Origin: CF-118 sp035689345
Lineage (GTDB): Bacteria; Chloroflexota; Dormibacteria; Dormibacterales; Dormibacteraceae
Direction of reading: 5' to 3'
NCBI GenBank assembly: GCA_035689345.1
Contig: DASSLR010000073.1
Location: 1 to 47,348, forward strand
DNA: 47,348 bases
Shown: in pieces, positions 8,639 to 16,999 of the stretch
Numbering within the stretch: position 1 is the stretch's first letter
Layout: every line of letters starts with the position of its first letter
Made by a program: the position numbers and the translations under genes
Notes under the pieces: model-generated
What the model was told of the DNA's origin: nothing
The model's input: only the letters and a program-made list of their open reading frames with translations
Databases searched by the model: none

Positions 8639-9400
8639 TCAGGGCCGCCAGAAAGGAAAGTCGCTCGTCGCCAGGTTCACGTCGACGTCCGGCTTGGTCG
8701 GGGTGATGGAGTACTGCCAGATCGCGAGCCGGCCGGCGCAGCCGACGTCGTCCGGGGCAAACGTCGGGGCGTCCCTGGCAGCCTTGCTGACACGCACCAG
8801 CGATGGCTCGAAAGACCACAGCCACGAGCGCGTGGCGATCTCGGGTCTTTCCGCCACGGCATCGCACCATGCGTGTGCGAAGGCGCTCGTCGGAATCGTG
8901 TTCCCGTAGAACGCCGGCGCGTAGCCGGTCCACGTGATCACGTCGAACCAGCCCTCGATGAAGGCCTTGTCCACGTGCGCGGCGCCCGGACAGACGGAGC
9001 TCGACGGCTCGATATCGATCGCTATGGCGGTGCCTGGCGGGATCCCGTCTTCGATGGCGCGCTTGGCGGCGCCGATGGCGTACGCGCTCGAGCGATCCCT
9101 GCCCTGCACGTTCGAACAGTCGGCTTCATTGAATATCGGCAGGATGGCCATGCGTCTCGCGTGCGCCGCTCGCACCTCGGCGCTGCTGAGCGCGGGGCAC
9201 ACGCTGTCGGTGAGATAGCGGCCCCAGAAATCCGGGCGTCCGAGCGCAAGCGACACGACGGGCAGGATGCCGGGACCGCGCAGCGGGTCGCCGGCGTACG
9301 GGCTGCACGAATCCACGCCCCATAGAAGGACGGGCCCGGCCGCGTGCACCGTCGCGGCTTCGACTGCGAGCTGCGCGCCGATCGCCGCGCATGCGAGCAC
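8639..9400 (-). CDS. Secreted DUF1906-type (glycoside-hydrolase-like TIM-barrel) protein, short paralogue
   Basis: A 253-residue product from GTG 9400 that is nearly all domain. LLWGVDSC, PDFWGRYL, CPALSSAEV, ILPIFNEADC, GTAIAIDIEP and WQYS match the DUF1906/Rv2525c-like barrel, with IDIEP supplying the likely acidic pair. Members are exported and presumed to act on glycans, but activity is unproven. From GTG 9400 the signal peptide would lack its basic n-region. Reading back to ATC 9430 adds IKQFRVAAFAV and completes a normal signal peptide; the next upstream in-frame codon but one is a stop, with no ATG/GTG/TTG between. Six Cys in conserved places suggest disulfides. Close paralogue of the C-terminal domain of the 681-residue protein two genes upstream on the same strand. 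Confidence 0.85.
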   Translation of the reverse strand: MLACAAIGAQLAVEAATVHAAGPVLLWGVDSCSPYAGDPLRGPGILPVVSLALGRPDFWGRYLTDSVCPALSSAEVRAAHARRMAILPIFNEADCSNVQGRDRSSAYAIGAAKRAIEDGIPPGTAIAIDIEPSSSVCPGAAHVDKAFIEGWFDVITWTGYAPAFYGNTIPTSAFAHAWCDAVAERPEIATRSWLWSFEPSLVRVSKAARDAPTFAPDDVGCAGRLAIWQYSITPTKPDVDVNLATSDFPFWRP

Positions 9401-9479
9401 GGCGAATGCGGCGACCCGGAACTGCTTGATCGGCTACCTGTATCACAGTGCGAGTGCGCGGCACTCGCACTGCTTCATC

Positions 9480-9929
9480 TCAATCGGTGTAAGGACGCGT
9501 CCGGCGGGTGCGACTGCCGTGAGCCACGGTCACGTCGCGCATGAACATGATCGCCACGAGCCTTGCGAGCGCGATGCCGATCAGTCCATAGATGAGGATG
9601 GCAAACAGGGCTGACGTCTCCAGCACGGTCCGGCCGCTGACGAAGGTCGGCAGCAGCCCGCGGAACGGGGCGAGCAGCGGGTCGGTGATGCCGTACATGA
9701 AATGCGTGAACGCCACCGCTGTGTTGGCGCCCAGCAGCTTGAGCAGCACGCGGATCAGGATCGCGCCGACGATGATCGCGAAGAAGAGGTAGATGGTCTC
9801 GTAGGCGCGGCGCGCCGGAGAAAATCGGCTGACGACCTCCGTCTCGCTTGCCGCCACGGGCGGACCCGCAGCGTACGGGCGACCCACGGGCCCCGGTTCC
9901 TCACGCATGATTCGATCTTCTGGTTCCAT
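9480..9929 (-). CDS. YggT-family membrane protein
   Basis: A 149-residue protein from ATG 9929, preceded by AAGGAGG. About 45 polar N-terminal residues (PEDRIMREEPGPVGRPY) are followed by two hydrophobic segments: YLFFAIIVGAILIRVLLKLL and TSALFAILIYGLIGIALARL. Between them lies DPLLAPFRGLLPTF, the YggT hallmark (D-P-L-L-x-P-x-R). YggT proteins in other bacteria are linked to membrane or division processes, often next to SepF or ProC; those neighbours are absent here. Instead it lies between two DUF1906 paralogues on the same strand, with 79 bases to the next gene. The longer frame reaching 11498 is an artefact of the neighbouring gene. Confidence 0.87.
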   Translation of the reverse strand: MEPEDRIMREEPGPVGRPYAAGPPVAASETEVVSRFSPARRAYETIYLFFAIIVGAILIRVLLKLLGANTAVAFTHFMYGITDPLLAPFRGLLPTFVSGRTVLETSALFAILIYGLIGIALARLVAIMFMRDVTVAHGSRTRRTRPYTD

Positions 9930-9997
9930 TCCGCCCTCCTTAACAAAAGGAAACGCGTGGCGGAGGGTGTTTACCGCCAACGGACCGCGGAACTGGA

Positions 9998-12043
9998 TCA
10001 GGGCCACCAGAACGGGAATTCGGTGCTCGCCAGGTCGGCATCCACGTCCGGGCTCGACCCCGCGCTCAGCGAGTACTGCCACACGACGTAGTGGCCGGAG
10101 CAACCTGCGTAGTTGGGACCGAACGTCGGCGCGCTCCCCCGGTCGTGGCCCTGGATGAGGGACGGCTCGAAGGACCACAGGTACGAGTGGGTTGCGATCT
10201 CCGGTCGCTCGGCCACCGCCGAGCACCACGCTGTGGCGAACGCGCTCCCACCCGAGGTGTTGCCGTAGAAAGCGGGCACGTAGCCCGCCTGGACCACCCC
10301 GTCGTACCACCCCTCGATGAAGCCCTTGTCGACGTTGGCGGCGCCGGGGCACGCGTCGCCAGGCGGCTCGATGTCGATCGCGATCGCGGTGCCCTTCGGG
10401 ATCCGGTCGGTCACGGTCCATCCCACGGCCTGCTGTCCGTAAAAGGTTCCGGTGCCGTTGCCACTGACGGCGGAGCAGTCGTAGTCGTTGAAGATCGGCA
10501 GGATGCCCATGTGGCGGTCGTGAGCCGCCTGGATCTCGGCGCCGCTCAAGGCGGGGCAGTAGCCGGTGGATGGCAGGTAGCGGCCCCAGAAGTCGGGAGC
10601 TCCCAGCGACGACGTGACCTGTCCCAGCAGCCCGCTGTCGAGAAAGGACTTGCATGAGTCGACGCCCCACAACATGCGCGCGGGACGGACGAGCTGCGAC
10701 GACGCCTGCAGGTCGAGGCGCGCCGCCGGCGCCGGCACCCGTCGCAGGACGGCGCCCAGAGGTCCGGACGAGGCCGGCGAGCCGGCCGCCCCGGCGATGA
10801 TCGCGCGGTAGCTCGACTTGTCGTTCGGCCCGATGTTCACGGTCGCCGAGCACTGCCTGGCGTTGCACGGCAGGCCGATCTGCTGGCCCGCGTCGTTCTG
10901 GATGTAAATGCTCCACGGGGTCTGGCTCAGGTCCGCGTTGGCGGTCGCGGTCAGGGAGACCGCGCCGCCGGAGAGGCCGGCGGTGCTGCTGGAGTCCAGG
11001 CTCACGCCAAGCCACGTGCCTGACACCGTGCCGGACGTGGCGTTGAGCGAGACGGTGCCTGCGTGGCTGGCCGGCGACTGCGCCACCAGCGCCGCGGTCA
11101 GCGTGCGCGTGCCGGCCGCCGGCTCCACGAGCGAGGTGCTGCACGTGGTGCCGTCGCTGCAGAACGTCAGCAACTGGCCGCTCGTGGAGTCGCGCAGCTC
11201 GATGCGGTAACCGATGTTGCTCACGTTCTCGCTGGCAGTGGCGGTGAAGGTGATCGGCTTGCCGGGCGCGGCGATCGCCGGCTTGGCGGCGGCGATGTCC
11301 ACGCCGAGCCAGCGAACGATCACACGGTTCGAAGCCGAGGCGATGGCGCCGGTGGGCACCTTCTGCCCGGGAGGCATGACGTACGCCACGAACGTACGCT
11401 GGCCGGCCTTGCCCTTGTAAGCGACGGTGCACGTGCTCGACTGCGCGCAGGCGCCGACGGGCGTGCGGCTGTTCATGTCGAAGATCTGGATGGCCCATGG
11501 CGTGCCGGTCACGTCGGCGGTCGCAGTGGCCACGAGCACAGCGGTGGAGTCGGACGCGAGCACGGTCTTGTCGACGCTCAGCGTCACGGTGGGCAGGACG
11601 GGCATGAGCTGGGTCGGGGCGTCACCCGCTTCGACTGGCACCGCCGCGGCGGTGCACGCGCCCGGCGCGTCGACGGACTTGTCGCCGTCCGGCGGGCACG
11701 CGGCCAGTCCGTCCGGCAACGAGGAGCTGCCGGGCTGGGTCAGCGCCGAGGCGTGGGTGCAGGCCGCGCCCGCGCCCGAGTTGGGGCACTGCGCCGATCC
11801 GGTCGGGACCTCGATGCGCTCGGCCAGGGCCGCGCCGGCTAGCGGCGCTGGGCTCGGTGCCAGGCCTCGCAGAAGCGCCGCCGCCATGACGGCGTTCGGC
11901 GTCCTGGCCGCGGTCGGCGGGACCGCGCCGGTGAAGGCCGCGAGCGCGACCATCTGGGCGGAGACCGAGACGATCGCGAGCAGGACCGCCCCCACCGATT
12001 GCGGCTTTCGGCCGCGTCTGGGCACGCGCTTGGTCGGCTGCAA
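9998..12043 (-). CDS. Large secreted protein: three Cys-paired beta repeats plus DUF1906 domain
   Basis: 681 residues from TTG 12043 with a GGAGGAAGGG ribosome site. The N-terminus is very basic (RVPRRGRKPQ) and is followed by an Ala/Val/Leu export segment. Residues 50-150 are a low-complexity linker with Cys. Residues about 151-245, 246-345 and 346-440 are three diverged repeats of about 95-100 residues. Each begins VxLxVD/WLGVxL, carries FTATA or LTATA, then xxPWxIxI or a related strand, then a short Cys pair (CAQSSTC, CSDGTTC, CNARQC). This looks like an Ig/Big-type beta sandwich closed by a disulfide. Residues about 455-681 are the DUF1906 barrel (GVDSC, PDFWGRYL, IAIDIEP, VWQYS). Likely a wall- or glycan-binding modular protein; substrate unknown. 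Confidence 0.88.
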   Translation of the reverse strand: MQPTKRVPRRGRKPQSVGAVLLAIVSVSAQMVALAAFTGAVPPTAARTPNAVMAAALLRGLAPSPAPLAGAALAERIEVPTGSAQCPNSGAGAACTHASALTQPGSSSLPDGLAACPPDGDKSVDAPGACTAAAVPVEAGDAPTQLMPVLPTVTLSVDKTVLASDSTAVLVATATADVTGTPWAIQIFDMNSRTPVGACAQSSTCTVAYKGKAGQRTFVAYVMPPGQKVPTGAIASASNRVIVRWLGVDIAAAKPAIAAPGKPITFTATASENVSNIGYRIELRDSTSGQLLTFCSDGTTCSTSLVEPAAGTRTLTAALVAQSPASHAGTVSLNATSGTVSGTWLGVSLDSSSTAGLSGGAVSLTATANADLSQTPWSIYIQNDAGQQIGLPCNARQCSATVNIGPNDKSSYRAIIAGAAGSPASSGPLGAVLRRVPAPAARLDLQASSQLVRPARMLWGVDSCKSFLDSGLLGQVTSSLGAPDFWGRYLPSTGYCPALSGAEIQAAHDRHMGILPIFNDYDCSAVSGNGTGTFYGQQAVGWTVTDRIPKGTAIAIDIEPPGDACPGAANVDKGFIEGWYDGVVQAGYVPAFYGNTSGGSAFATAWCSAVAERPEIATHSYLWSFEPSLIQGHDRGSAPTFGPNYAGCSGHYVVWQYSLSAGSSPDVDADLASTEFPFWWP

Positions 12044-12194
12044 GTAAACCCTTCCTCCGGGTGCCCGCCCCCCACGGCAAGCACAGTATTGGTCGGAGGA
12101 AAGTTAGCCAGGGACTGGCCACCTCCCGGCGGCGGCCGGGTTAATTAGGTTGAACTTCTGTCAAATGCGCCGGATCGCGGCGCAATAGCGCGCC

Positions 12195-13457
12195 TTAGGC
12201 GGTCATATCGTGCCAGTGCCGGCGGTTCGCGAGCCAGCGCTGGAGGAACTTCTCCGAGAAGTTGGTCGCCTGCCCGGCGTGCATCGGCAGCAAGAGCTCG
12301 GCGGCGAACTCGCGGCTGACGTCCCCCAGGAGTGGCTCGGCGGCGGACGTGCGGGTCACCGTCGACCCGAGCCGCCGCTGCATCGCTCGGGTGAGCATGT
12401 CCTGGAGCATCATCTCGACCACCGCGGCGGCGTCGCCCAGCGAGTCGCGCCGTCCCCGCCTCTGCTTCCGCCGTTCGGGTCGCAGGACGGGATTCTCGCT
12501 GAGCGCGAGAGGTCTCGGATGACTGCCGGCGACGCTCACCGTGGCGATCCAGCCGCCGAGGGCGAGGCGGTGGACCGAGTAGGAGGCTTCGTGCGCCTCG
12601 GCGCGCTGTGTGGCGCCGGCGTGCTCCTCGACAAAGGAGCGCGCCCATTCGTCGAAGGCGGGCACCGAGGCCTCACTCTCGACGAGAGGAGCCTGCGCGT
12701 CCACGTCGAGGCGGCCGAACTGCGTGCGCAGAGCCGCCGAAAGCTTCTTCGCGGCCGATGCGCGGTGCGCCTGGTCCTCGTCGGTCGACGCATACGCCCT
12801 GATCGCGTCGATCAGCATCAGGATGGCCACCCAGTCCGGGAACGCGACCGGCACGCCGCTCACGGCGATGGCGAGGTCCCCGGGCCGCGAGAGCCGGTAC
12901 GTGGCCCCAGCGCCTGCAACCTCGGCTTTGGTGATGCCGGCGGCAGTCAGCGCGTCGAGGGCCAGCTCGCAGACGGTGGCGGCCATGCCCGAGCCGTCGA
13001 TCAGCTCGTTCTTGTCGCGCTGCTCCGACGGCTCCGCCAGCATGAGCCTCAGCACCTCGGCGCGCGCGCCGACGCCCACCAGTGCTCGCAAGCGCAGCTG
13101 GATGAGCGAGGGCCGCTTGAGATCTGGGAACTCGCCGTTTTCGAGGTCCTCCTTGGCGCGCGCGTGGACGACGCGCATGAACTTCTCGGCCGCATCACGC
13201 GTAGCCGGTGTGAAGCGGCGGGCGAGGTTGCGCAACCTCGACGAGGAGATGTAGGTGGCGTTGATCGCGCACCAGCGGATCGTGCGGCTGATGAACACGT
13301 CGTCGGTCGCGGCGAGTGACGCCGTGAAGATGATGAGTGGCTCGAGATCGATGGCCTGCCAGTCGTGACGGCATGGGCTGCCGCCGATACCGAGCTCTGC
13401 CCATAGGCTTCGCACGAGATCCAGGGCAAGAGTCGTGATCTCGTCGCTGAAGGTCAC
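12195..13457 (-). CDS. Unassigned protein with probable central winged-helix domain
   Basis: 420 residues from GTG 13457, with GGGGGAG 7 bases upstream. I do not recognise a family. Residues about 1-110 are helical (LIIFTASLAATDDVFISRTIRW). Around residues 125-190, RLRALVGVGARAEVLRLMLAE followed by a helix pair and TYRLSRPG resembles a winged helix-turn-helix, so DNA binding is possible. The C-terminal half is Ala/Arg-rich and ends with LQRWLANRRHW. No membrane segment, signal peptide or catalytic motif is visible. It precedes the large DUF1906 gene on the same strand by 151 bases. A regulator is a guess. Confidence 0.7.
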   Translation of the reverse strand: MTFSDEITTLALDLVRSLWAELGIGGSPCRHDWQAIDLEPLIIFTASLAATDDVFISRTIRWCAINATYISSSRLRNLARRFTPATRDAAEKFMRVVHARAKEDLENGEFPDLKRPSLIQLRLRALVGVGARAEVLRLMLAEPSEQRDKNELIDGSGMAATVCELALDALTAAGITKAEVAGAGATYRLSRPGDLAIAVSGVPVAFPDWVAILMLIDAIRAYASTDEDQAHRASAAKKLSAALRTQFGRLDVDAQAPLVESEASVPAFDEWARSFVEEHAGATQRAEAHEASYSVHRLALGGWIATVSVAGSHPRPLALSENPVLRPERRKQRRGRRDSLGDAAAVVEMMLQDMLTRAMQRRLGSTVTRTSAAEPLLGDVSREFAAELLLPMHAGQATNFSEKFLQRWLANRRHWHDMTA

Positions 13458-13562
13458 GGCATGGCTCCCCCGTGTTGTGCGCTGGGGCCCAACAAAATCC
13501 GCTGCCGCGCGCCATCTAGGAAACGCGCCGCCGGTAGATGCTACCGACGGTGAAAACCGGGC

Positions 13563-13787
13563 CTACGGGGCGGTGTTGCCCGCCCCCAGCACGTTGCCGT
13601 ACATCACGCCCAGCACGAGAAGCCCGAGCAGCGAACCCAGCACGAGCAGGGACGCGCGCGTGCACGCGTCGATCAAACCCGACTCGTCGCGGCTCTCGGC
13701 CTCGACCGGGTTGAGGCAGCGCTGCACCACTTTCGCCCTCCAGGCGAGAAAGAGCACCGCCAGCAAGATGATCAGGAGTATCGACAT
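13563..13787 (-). CDS. Small two-span membrane protein
   Basis: 74 residues from ATG 13787 (MSILLIILLAVLFLAWRAK), with a second segment LLVLGSLLGLLVLGVMYG near the C-terminus. A charged cytoplasmic or periplasmic loop (NPVEAESRDESGLIDAC) lies between. The upstream frame to 13835 lacks membrane character and is probably not translated. No clear ribosome site. No family recognised. It lies 105 bases upstream of the winged-helix gene on the same strand and diverges from the 274-residue membrane-protein gene. Confidence 0.55.
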   Translation of the reverse strand: MSILLIILLAVLFLAWRAKVVQRCLNPVEAESRDESGLIDACTRASLLVLGSLLGLLVLGVMYGNVLGAGNTAP

Positions 13788-13926
13788 CGTGTTGTGGTGG
13801 CTCGGACGCTGAGCGGGGCAGCGTCCTCGCCACATGGGTAACGCTCGATCGAGGCCGATCTAACCGTGTTCGGGCGACCAATACTCGGCGCCGCGGCCGC
13901 GTTGTCCTTGCGATGGGGCCGAGCCT

Positions 13927-14751
13927 GTGAACGACGCAGTCGTATCCGAGTTCCTGATCGCGCTTTTTGCCGGCATGGTCGCGTTCGCGATCATGCGTCG
14001 GGGCACGTCGAGACCGGTCGAGCTGGTGCTCTGGGTCGGGCTCGTGTGGGTCTGCGTACTCGGCGTCACCAGCACGCATGACAAGCAGACGCGGGAGCTG
14101 ACGTCAGCCGCCGTCTGGGGCTCGACCCAGATCATGGGCACGATCGCAGGCCTCATGGGCCAGGGCGCGCTCGGATGGGTGAGCGCGAACCGGATGGCGG
14201 TCGCGGACTGGGTAGTTCTCATATTCGGCCTGGACTTGCTGGCCATCGTTCTGCTGCGGACCCACCGCAAGTCGGCCGCGTGGCAGCCTCGCGTTCGGCT
14301 GCGCGACTGGATGGAGATGCCTCGCCTGGGCAAGCCGCAGCCGGCGCCCGTCCCCGCGGTCTCCGGAGTCGACGAGGTTAACCAGAGGTTCAACCGCTGG
14401 GCGCCCCTCGCGACCGCCGGCGCGCTGATGCAGCTGACCCTTTTCCTGATCTGGTCGCTCGACGTCCTCATGCCCGCGACCGGCCGCCGCCTGCGCGACG
14501 CCGTGACCGCCGCCCAGGGCGCGCGCCGGCGCGTCGCGTCGGGCGAGAAGATCGTGGACTTCGAGACGCTCGCCGGCCGGGCCGCGTCCGTTCGCGGCTG
14601 GGCCAGCGGCGCGATCAACCAGGTCGCCTCCGCACCGCAGTTCGACTGGATGTCCGGATACGCGGCGCTGCCGCCACGAATCGACGGGGGGATAGAGATC
14701 GACGATGAGTCACCACACGAACGGGATAGACGAGACCGACTGGCCTCGTAG
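13927..14751 (+). CDS. Polytopic membrane protein of unknown function
   Basis: 274 residues from GTG 13927. Hydrophobic segments occur at about residues 8-24 (EFLIALFAGMVAFAIM), 30-48 (VELVLWVGLVWVCVLGV), 92-108 (WVVLIFGLDLLAIVLL) and 163-182 (GALMQLTLFLIWSLDVLM). The C-terminal 90 residues are soluble and charged (GRRLRDAVTAAQGARRRV). No recognised family. Its last 47 bases overlap the start of the second class A PBP gene, so the two are probably translated as a coupled pair; a role alongside the PBP is plausible but unproven. Confidence 0.68.
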   Translation: MNDAVVSEFLIALFAGMVAFAIMRRGTSRPVELVLWVGLVWVCVLGVTSTHDKQTRELTSAAVWGSTQIMGTIAGLMGQGALGWVSANRMAVADWVVLIFGLDLLAIVLLRTHRKSAAWQPRVRLRDWMEMPRLGKPQPAPVPAVSGVDEVNQRFNRWAPLATAGALMQLTLFLIWSLDVLMPATGRRLRDAVTAAQGARRRVASGEKIVDFETLAGRAASVRGWASGAINQVASAPQFDWMSGYAALPPRIDGGIEIDDESPHERDRRDRLAS

Positions 14752-16762
14752 GCCCCGGGGCGGCCGGCGCCGCGCAAGCGCTGAGCGGGCGATGTCGAGG
14801 AAGGTCCTCTGGGGCCCCGCCGGCTGGCTGATCCGCGTCTTCCTGCTGCTCGCCATCGCCCTGCCGAGCCTGATCGTCACGTCGCCGTCCTACGCCGCCT
14901 ACGCGGCCAAGCTGCCCGACGTCAACGAGATCTCGAAGGACGTGCCGGGCGACACGCTGATCTACGCGGCCGACGGCACGACGCTCCTCGCGGACCTGCA
15001 CCCGCCGGGATACCAGCACTTCTACGAGCCGCTCACGGACATGGGCACGTACCTGCCCGAGGCGACGATCGCGATCGAGGACCGCAACTTCTACAACGAG
15101 CCGGGAGTCGACCCCGGCGGCATCGCGCGCGCCGCGCTCGTCGACTGGAAGTCGGGCGGCACGGTGCAGGGCGCTTCGACGATCACGCAGCAGCTGGTCA
15201 AGCTCCGCCTCGTCGGCGACGAGCACTCCATCGATCGCAAGCTGCGCGAGGCGCTGCTGTCCTTCGAGGTCGAACAGCGTTACTCGAAGGACCAGATCCT
15301 CGAGATGTATCTGAACGCCGCCTTCTTCGGCAACAGCGCCGCCGGCAGCGCGGCGGCCTCTCAGATCTTCTTCCACACGAAGACCAAGGACCTCGACCTG
15401 GCGCAGGCTTCGATGCTCGCCGGGCTGGTTCGGGGGCCGACTTACTACAGCCCGTTCATTGACTGGAGTCGCGCGAAGGCGCGGCAGAAAGAGGTGCTGG
15501 ACGCGCTTGTGCGCGATGACAAGGTGACCCAGGACCAGGCCGACAAGGCGTACGCCGAAGACATCAGCCCGCCCAAGCACATGTTCACCCCGGTGAACCA
15601 GGTGGTCGCGCCAGGATTCGTCAGCTACGTGACTGGCCAGCTCACCAAGAAGTACGGCAACGAGGTCACCTATGGCGGCGGCCTGCGTGTCGTGACGACG
15701 CTCAACGTGCAGCTCCAGCAGATGGGCCAGGCCTCCATCAGTGGCACGCAGCACAGCATTGCCTACCGCCGCGTGCAGCAGGGCGCGATGGTGGCGATCG
15801 ACCCGACCTCGGGCGCGATCATGGTCATGGTCGCCTCGGCAAACCCCTCCGTCAACGGCGGCCAGTACAACCTCGCCGTGTGGCCGCCGAGGAACCCCGG
15901 ATCTTCGATGAAGATCTACACCTACACGACGGCGATCGCGAGCGGCCGCTACACGATGACGACGCCGATCGCCGACACGCCGATCGCATACCTCGACGGC
16001 TCCACCTGGTGGAAGCCGCGGAACTATGACGGTCGCTACCACGGCACCCTGCAGTTGCAGCAGTGCATGGGCAACTCGCTCAACATCCCGGCGGTCAAGG
16101 TCGAGCTGGGCGTGGGGGTCTCGAACGTGGTGACCACGGCGCGGAACATGGGCGCGCCACCCTGGACGCAGCACGCCGACGGTTCGTTCACGAACGACGA
16201 TCCGCTCAACTCGTATGGGCCATCGCTGACACTCGGCGGCTATGGCGAAACGCCGCTGCAGATGGCCACCGGCGCATCGGTGCTGGCGGCGCAGGGCATC
16301 CTGCACACGCCGTTCGCCATCCAGAGCATCACGCAGGACGGCAAGAGCATCTACAGGCACCAGGACGAGTCGAAGCAGGTTCTCGATCCGCGGGTCGCCT
16401 ACATCATGGCTTCGATCATGTCGAACGACCGCAACCACGCGCTGATATTCGGCATGGGCACGATCCTCAACATCCGCGGCTTCAACGTCGCGGTGAAGAC
16501 CGGCACCTCCGACAGCTTCGCTGACGCGTGGACCGTCGGTTTCACGCCGAGAATCGCAGTCGCCGTCTGGATGGGCAACCCGGACTGGCGGATCAAGATG
16601 ACCCAGGGATCGGACAGCTTCTATGTCGCGGTGCCGGCCTGGCACACGTTCCTCGCCGCCGCGCTGCCGGCGCTGGGTCCCAACGTCTGGTATCAGCCGC
16701 CCACCGGCCTCGTCAACGTGCGCGGCAACTGGTACCTGCCGGGCACGCAGCCCAGGCGCTGA
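14705..16762 (+). CDS. Class A penicillin-binding protein, second copy
   Basis: 685 residues. A basic cytoplasmic tail (WPRRPRGGRRRASAERAMSRK) and one anchor (LIRVFLLLAIALPSLIV) precede the GT51 domain: EDRNFY (Glu about 125), GASTITQQLVKLRL and RKLREALLSFEVEQRYSKDQILEMYLN. The transpeptidase has SSMK (Ser about 400), SLN (about 457) and KTGTS (about 598). It builds and cross-links peptidoglycan at the outer face of the membrane. It lacks the Pro/Ser tail of the first PBP. ATG 14705 is used; ATG 14792 (MSRKVLWG) is an alternative. It overlaps the preceding membrane-protein gene and is followed after 13 bases by a small Cys-containing ORF. Confidence 0.94.
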   Translation: MSHHTNGIDETDWPRRPRGGRRRASAERAMSRKVLWGPAGWLIRVFLLLAIALPSLIVTSPSYAAYAAKLPDVNEISKDVPGDTLIYAADGTTLLADLHPPGYQHFYEPLTDMGTYLPEATIAIEDRNFYNEPGVDPGGIARAALVDWKSGGTVQGASTITQQLVKLRLVGDEHSIDRKLREALLSFEVEQRYSKDQILEMYLNAAFFGNSAAGSAAASQIFFHTKTKDLDLAQASMLAGLVRGPTYYSPFIDWSRAKARQKEVLDALVRDDKVTQDQADKAYAEDISPPKHMFTPVNQVVAPGFVSYVTGQLTKKYGNEVTYGGGLRVVTTLNVQLQQMGQASISGTQHSIAYRRVQQGAMVAIDPTSGAIMVMVASANPSVNGGQYNLAVWPPRNPGSSMKIYTYTTAIASGRYTMTTPIADTPIAYLDGSTWWKPRNYDGRYHGTLQLQQCMGNSLNIPAVKVELGVGVSNVVTTARNMGAPPWTQHADGSFTNDDPLNSYGPSLTLGGYGETPLQMATGASVLAAQGILHTPFAIQSITQDGKSIYRHQDESKQVLDPRVAYIMASIMSNDRNHALIFGMGTILNIRGFNVAVKTGTSDSFADAWTVGFTPRIAVAVWMGNPDWRIKMTQGSDSFYVAVPAWHTFLAAALPALGPNVWYQPPTGLVNVRGNWYLPGTQPRR

Positions 16763-16775
16763 GGCGACCGAAGCG

Positions 16776-16985
16776 ATGGCTCAGGTCCGCTACGACAAGA
16801 GCGGCAAGCAGCTGCCCGACACCGGCCACGGTTGCGGATGCAGCCTGTGCGCGGATGTGGGCGCGCCTCGGTACGAGAGGCGCAGGGACGCGGAGGCTCG
16901 GAGCGGTGGCGCGTGGAGCTCTCTGCGCCGGGAGCTGTTCAGGATGGTACGCAGCCTCGTCCCAGGGCGGGCCGAGGCCGCGTAA
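16776..16985 (+). CDS. Small protein with GCGCSLC motif
   Basis: 69 residues from ATG 16776 (MAQVRYDKSGKQLPDTGHG), 13 bases after the PBP stop. HGCGCSLCADVG gives three closely spaced Cys and one His, a possible metal site. The C-terminal half is basic and amphipathic (SSLRRELFRMVRSLVPGR). No family recognised. Support comes from tight spacing behind the PBP gene and a composition different from its antisense; a non-coding tail is still possible. Confidence 0.45.
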   Translation: MAQVRYDKSGKQLPDTGHGCGCSLCADVGAPRYERRRDAEARSGGAWSSLRRELFRMVRSLVPGRAEAA

Positions 16986-16999
16986 CGAGCTGTGTCTGA

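Noticed and set aside
8614..8641. GCCGATCAG direct repeat between otsB and the DUF1906 gene
   Set aside because: Two copies of a nine-base word in GC-rich DNA; no further structure supports a function.
9930..11498. Minus-strand frame continuing upstream from the YggT gene to 11498
   Set aside because: The extra part is out-of-phase reading of the DUF1906 gene and is Arg/His-rich; YggT starts at ATG 9929 with AAGGAGG.
12142..12164. TTGACA with TAATTA ahead of the large DUF1906 gene (minus strand)
   Set aside because: The spacer between the hexamers is only 11 bases, too short for a normal sigma-70-type promoter; kept out of the features.
14615..16645. 676-residue minus-strand ORF over the second PBP gene
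   Set aside because: Shadow with an Arg/Val/Asp/His bias and no domain; the PBP on the plus strand has all catalytic motifs.
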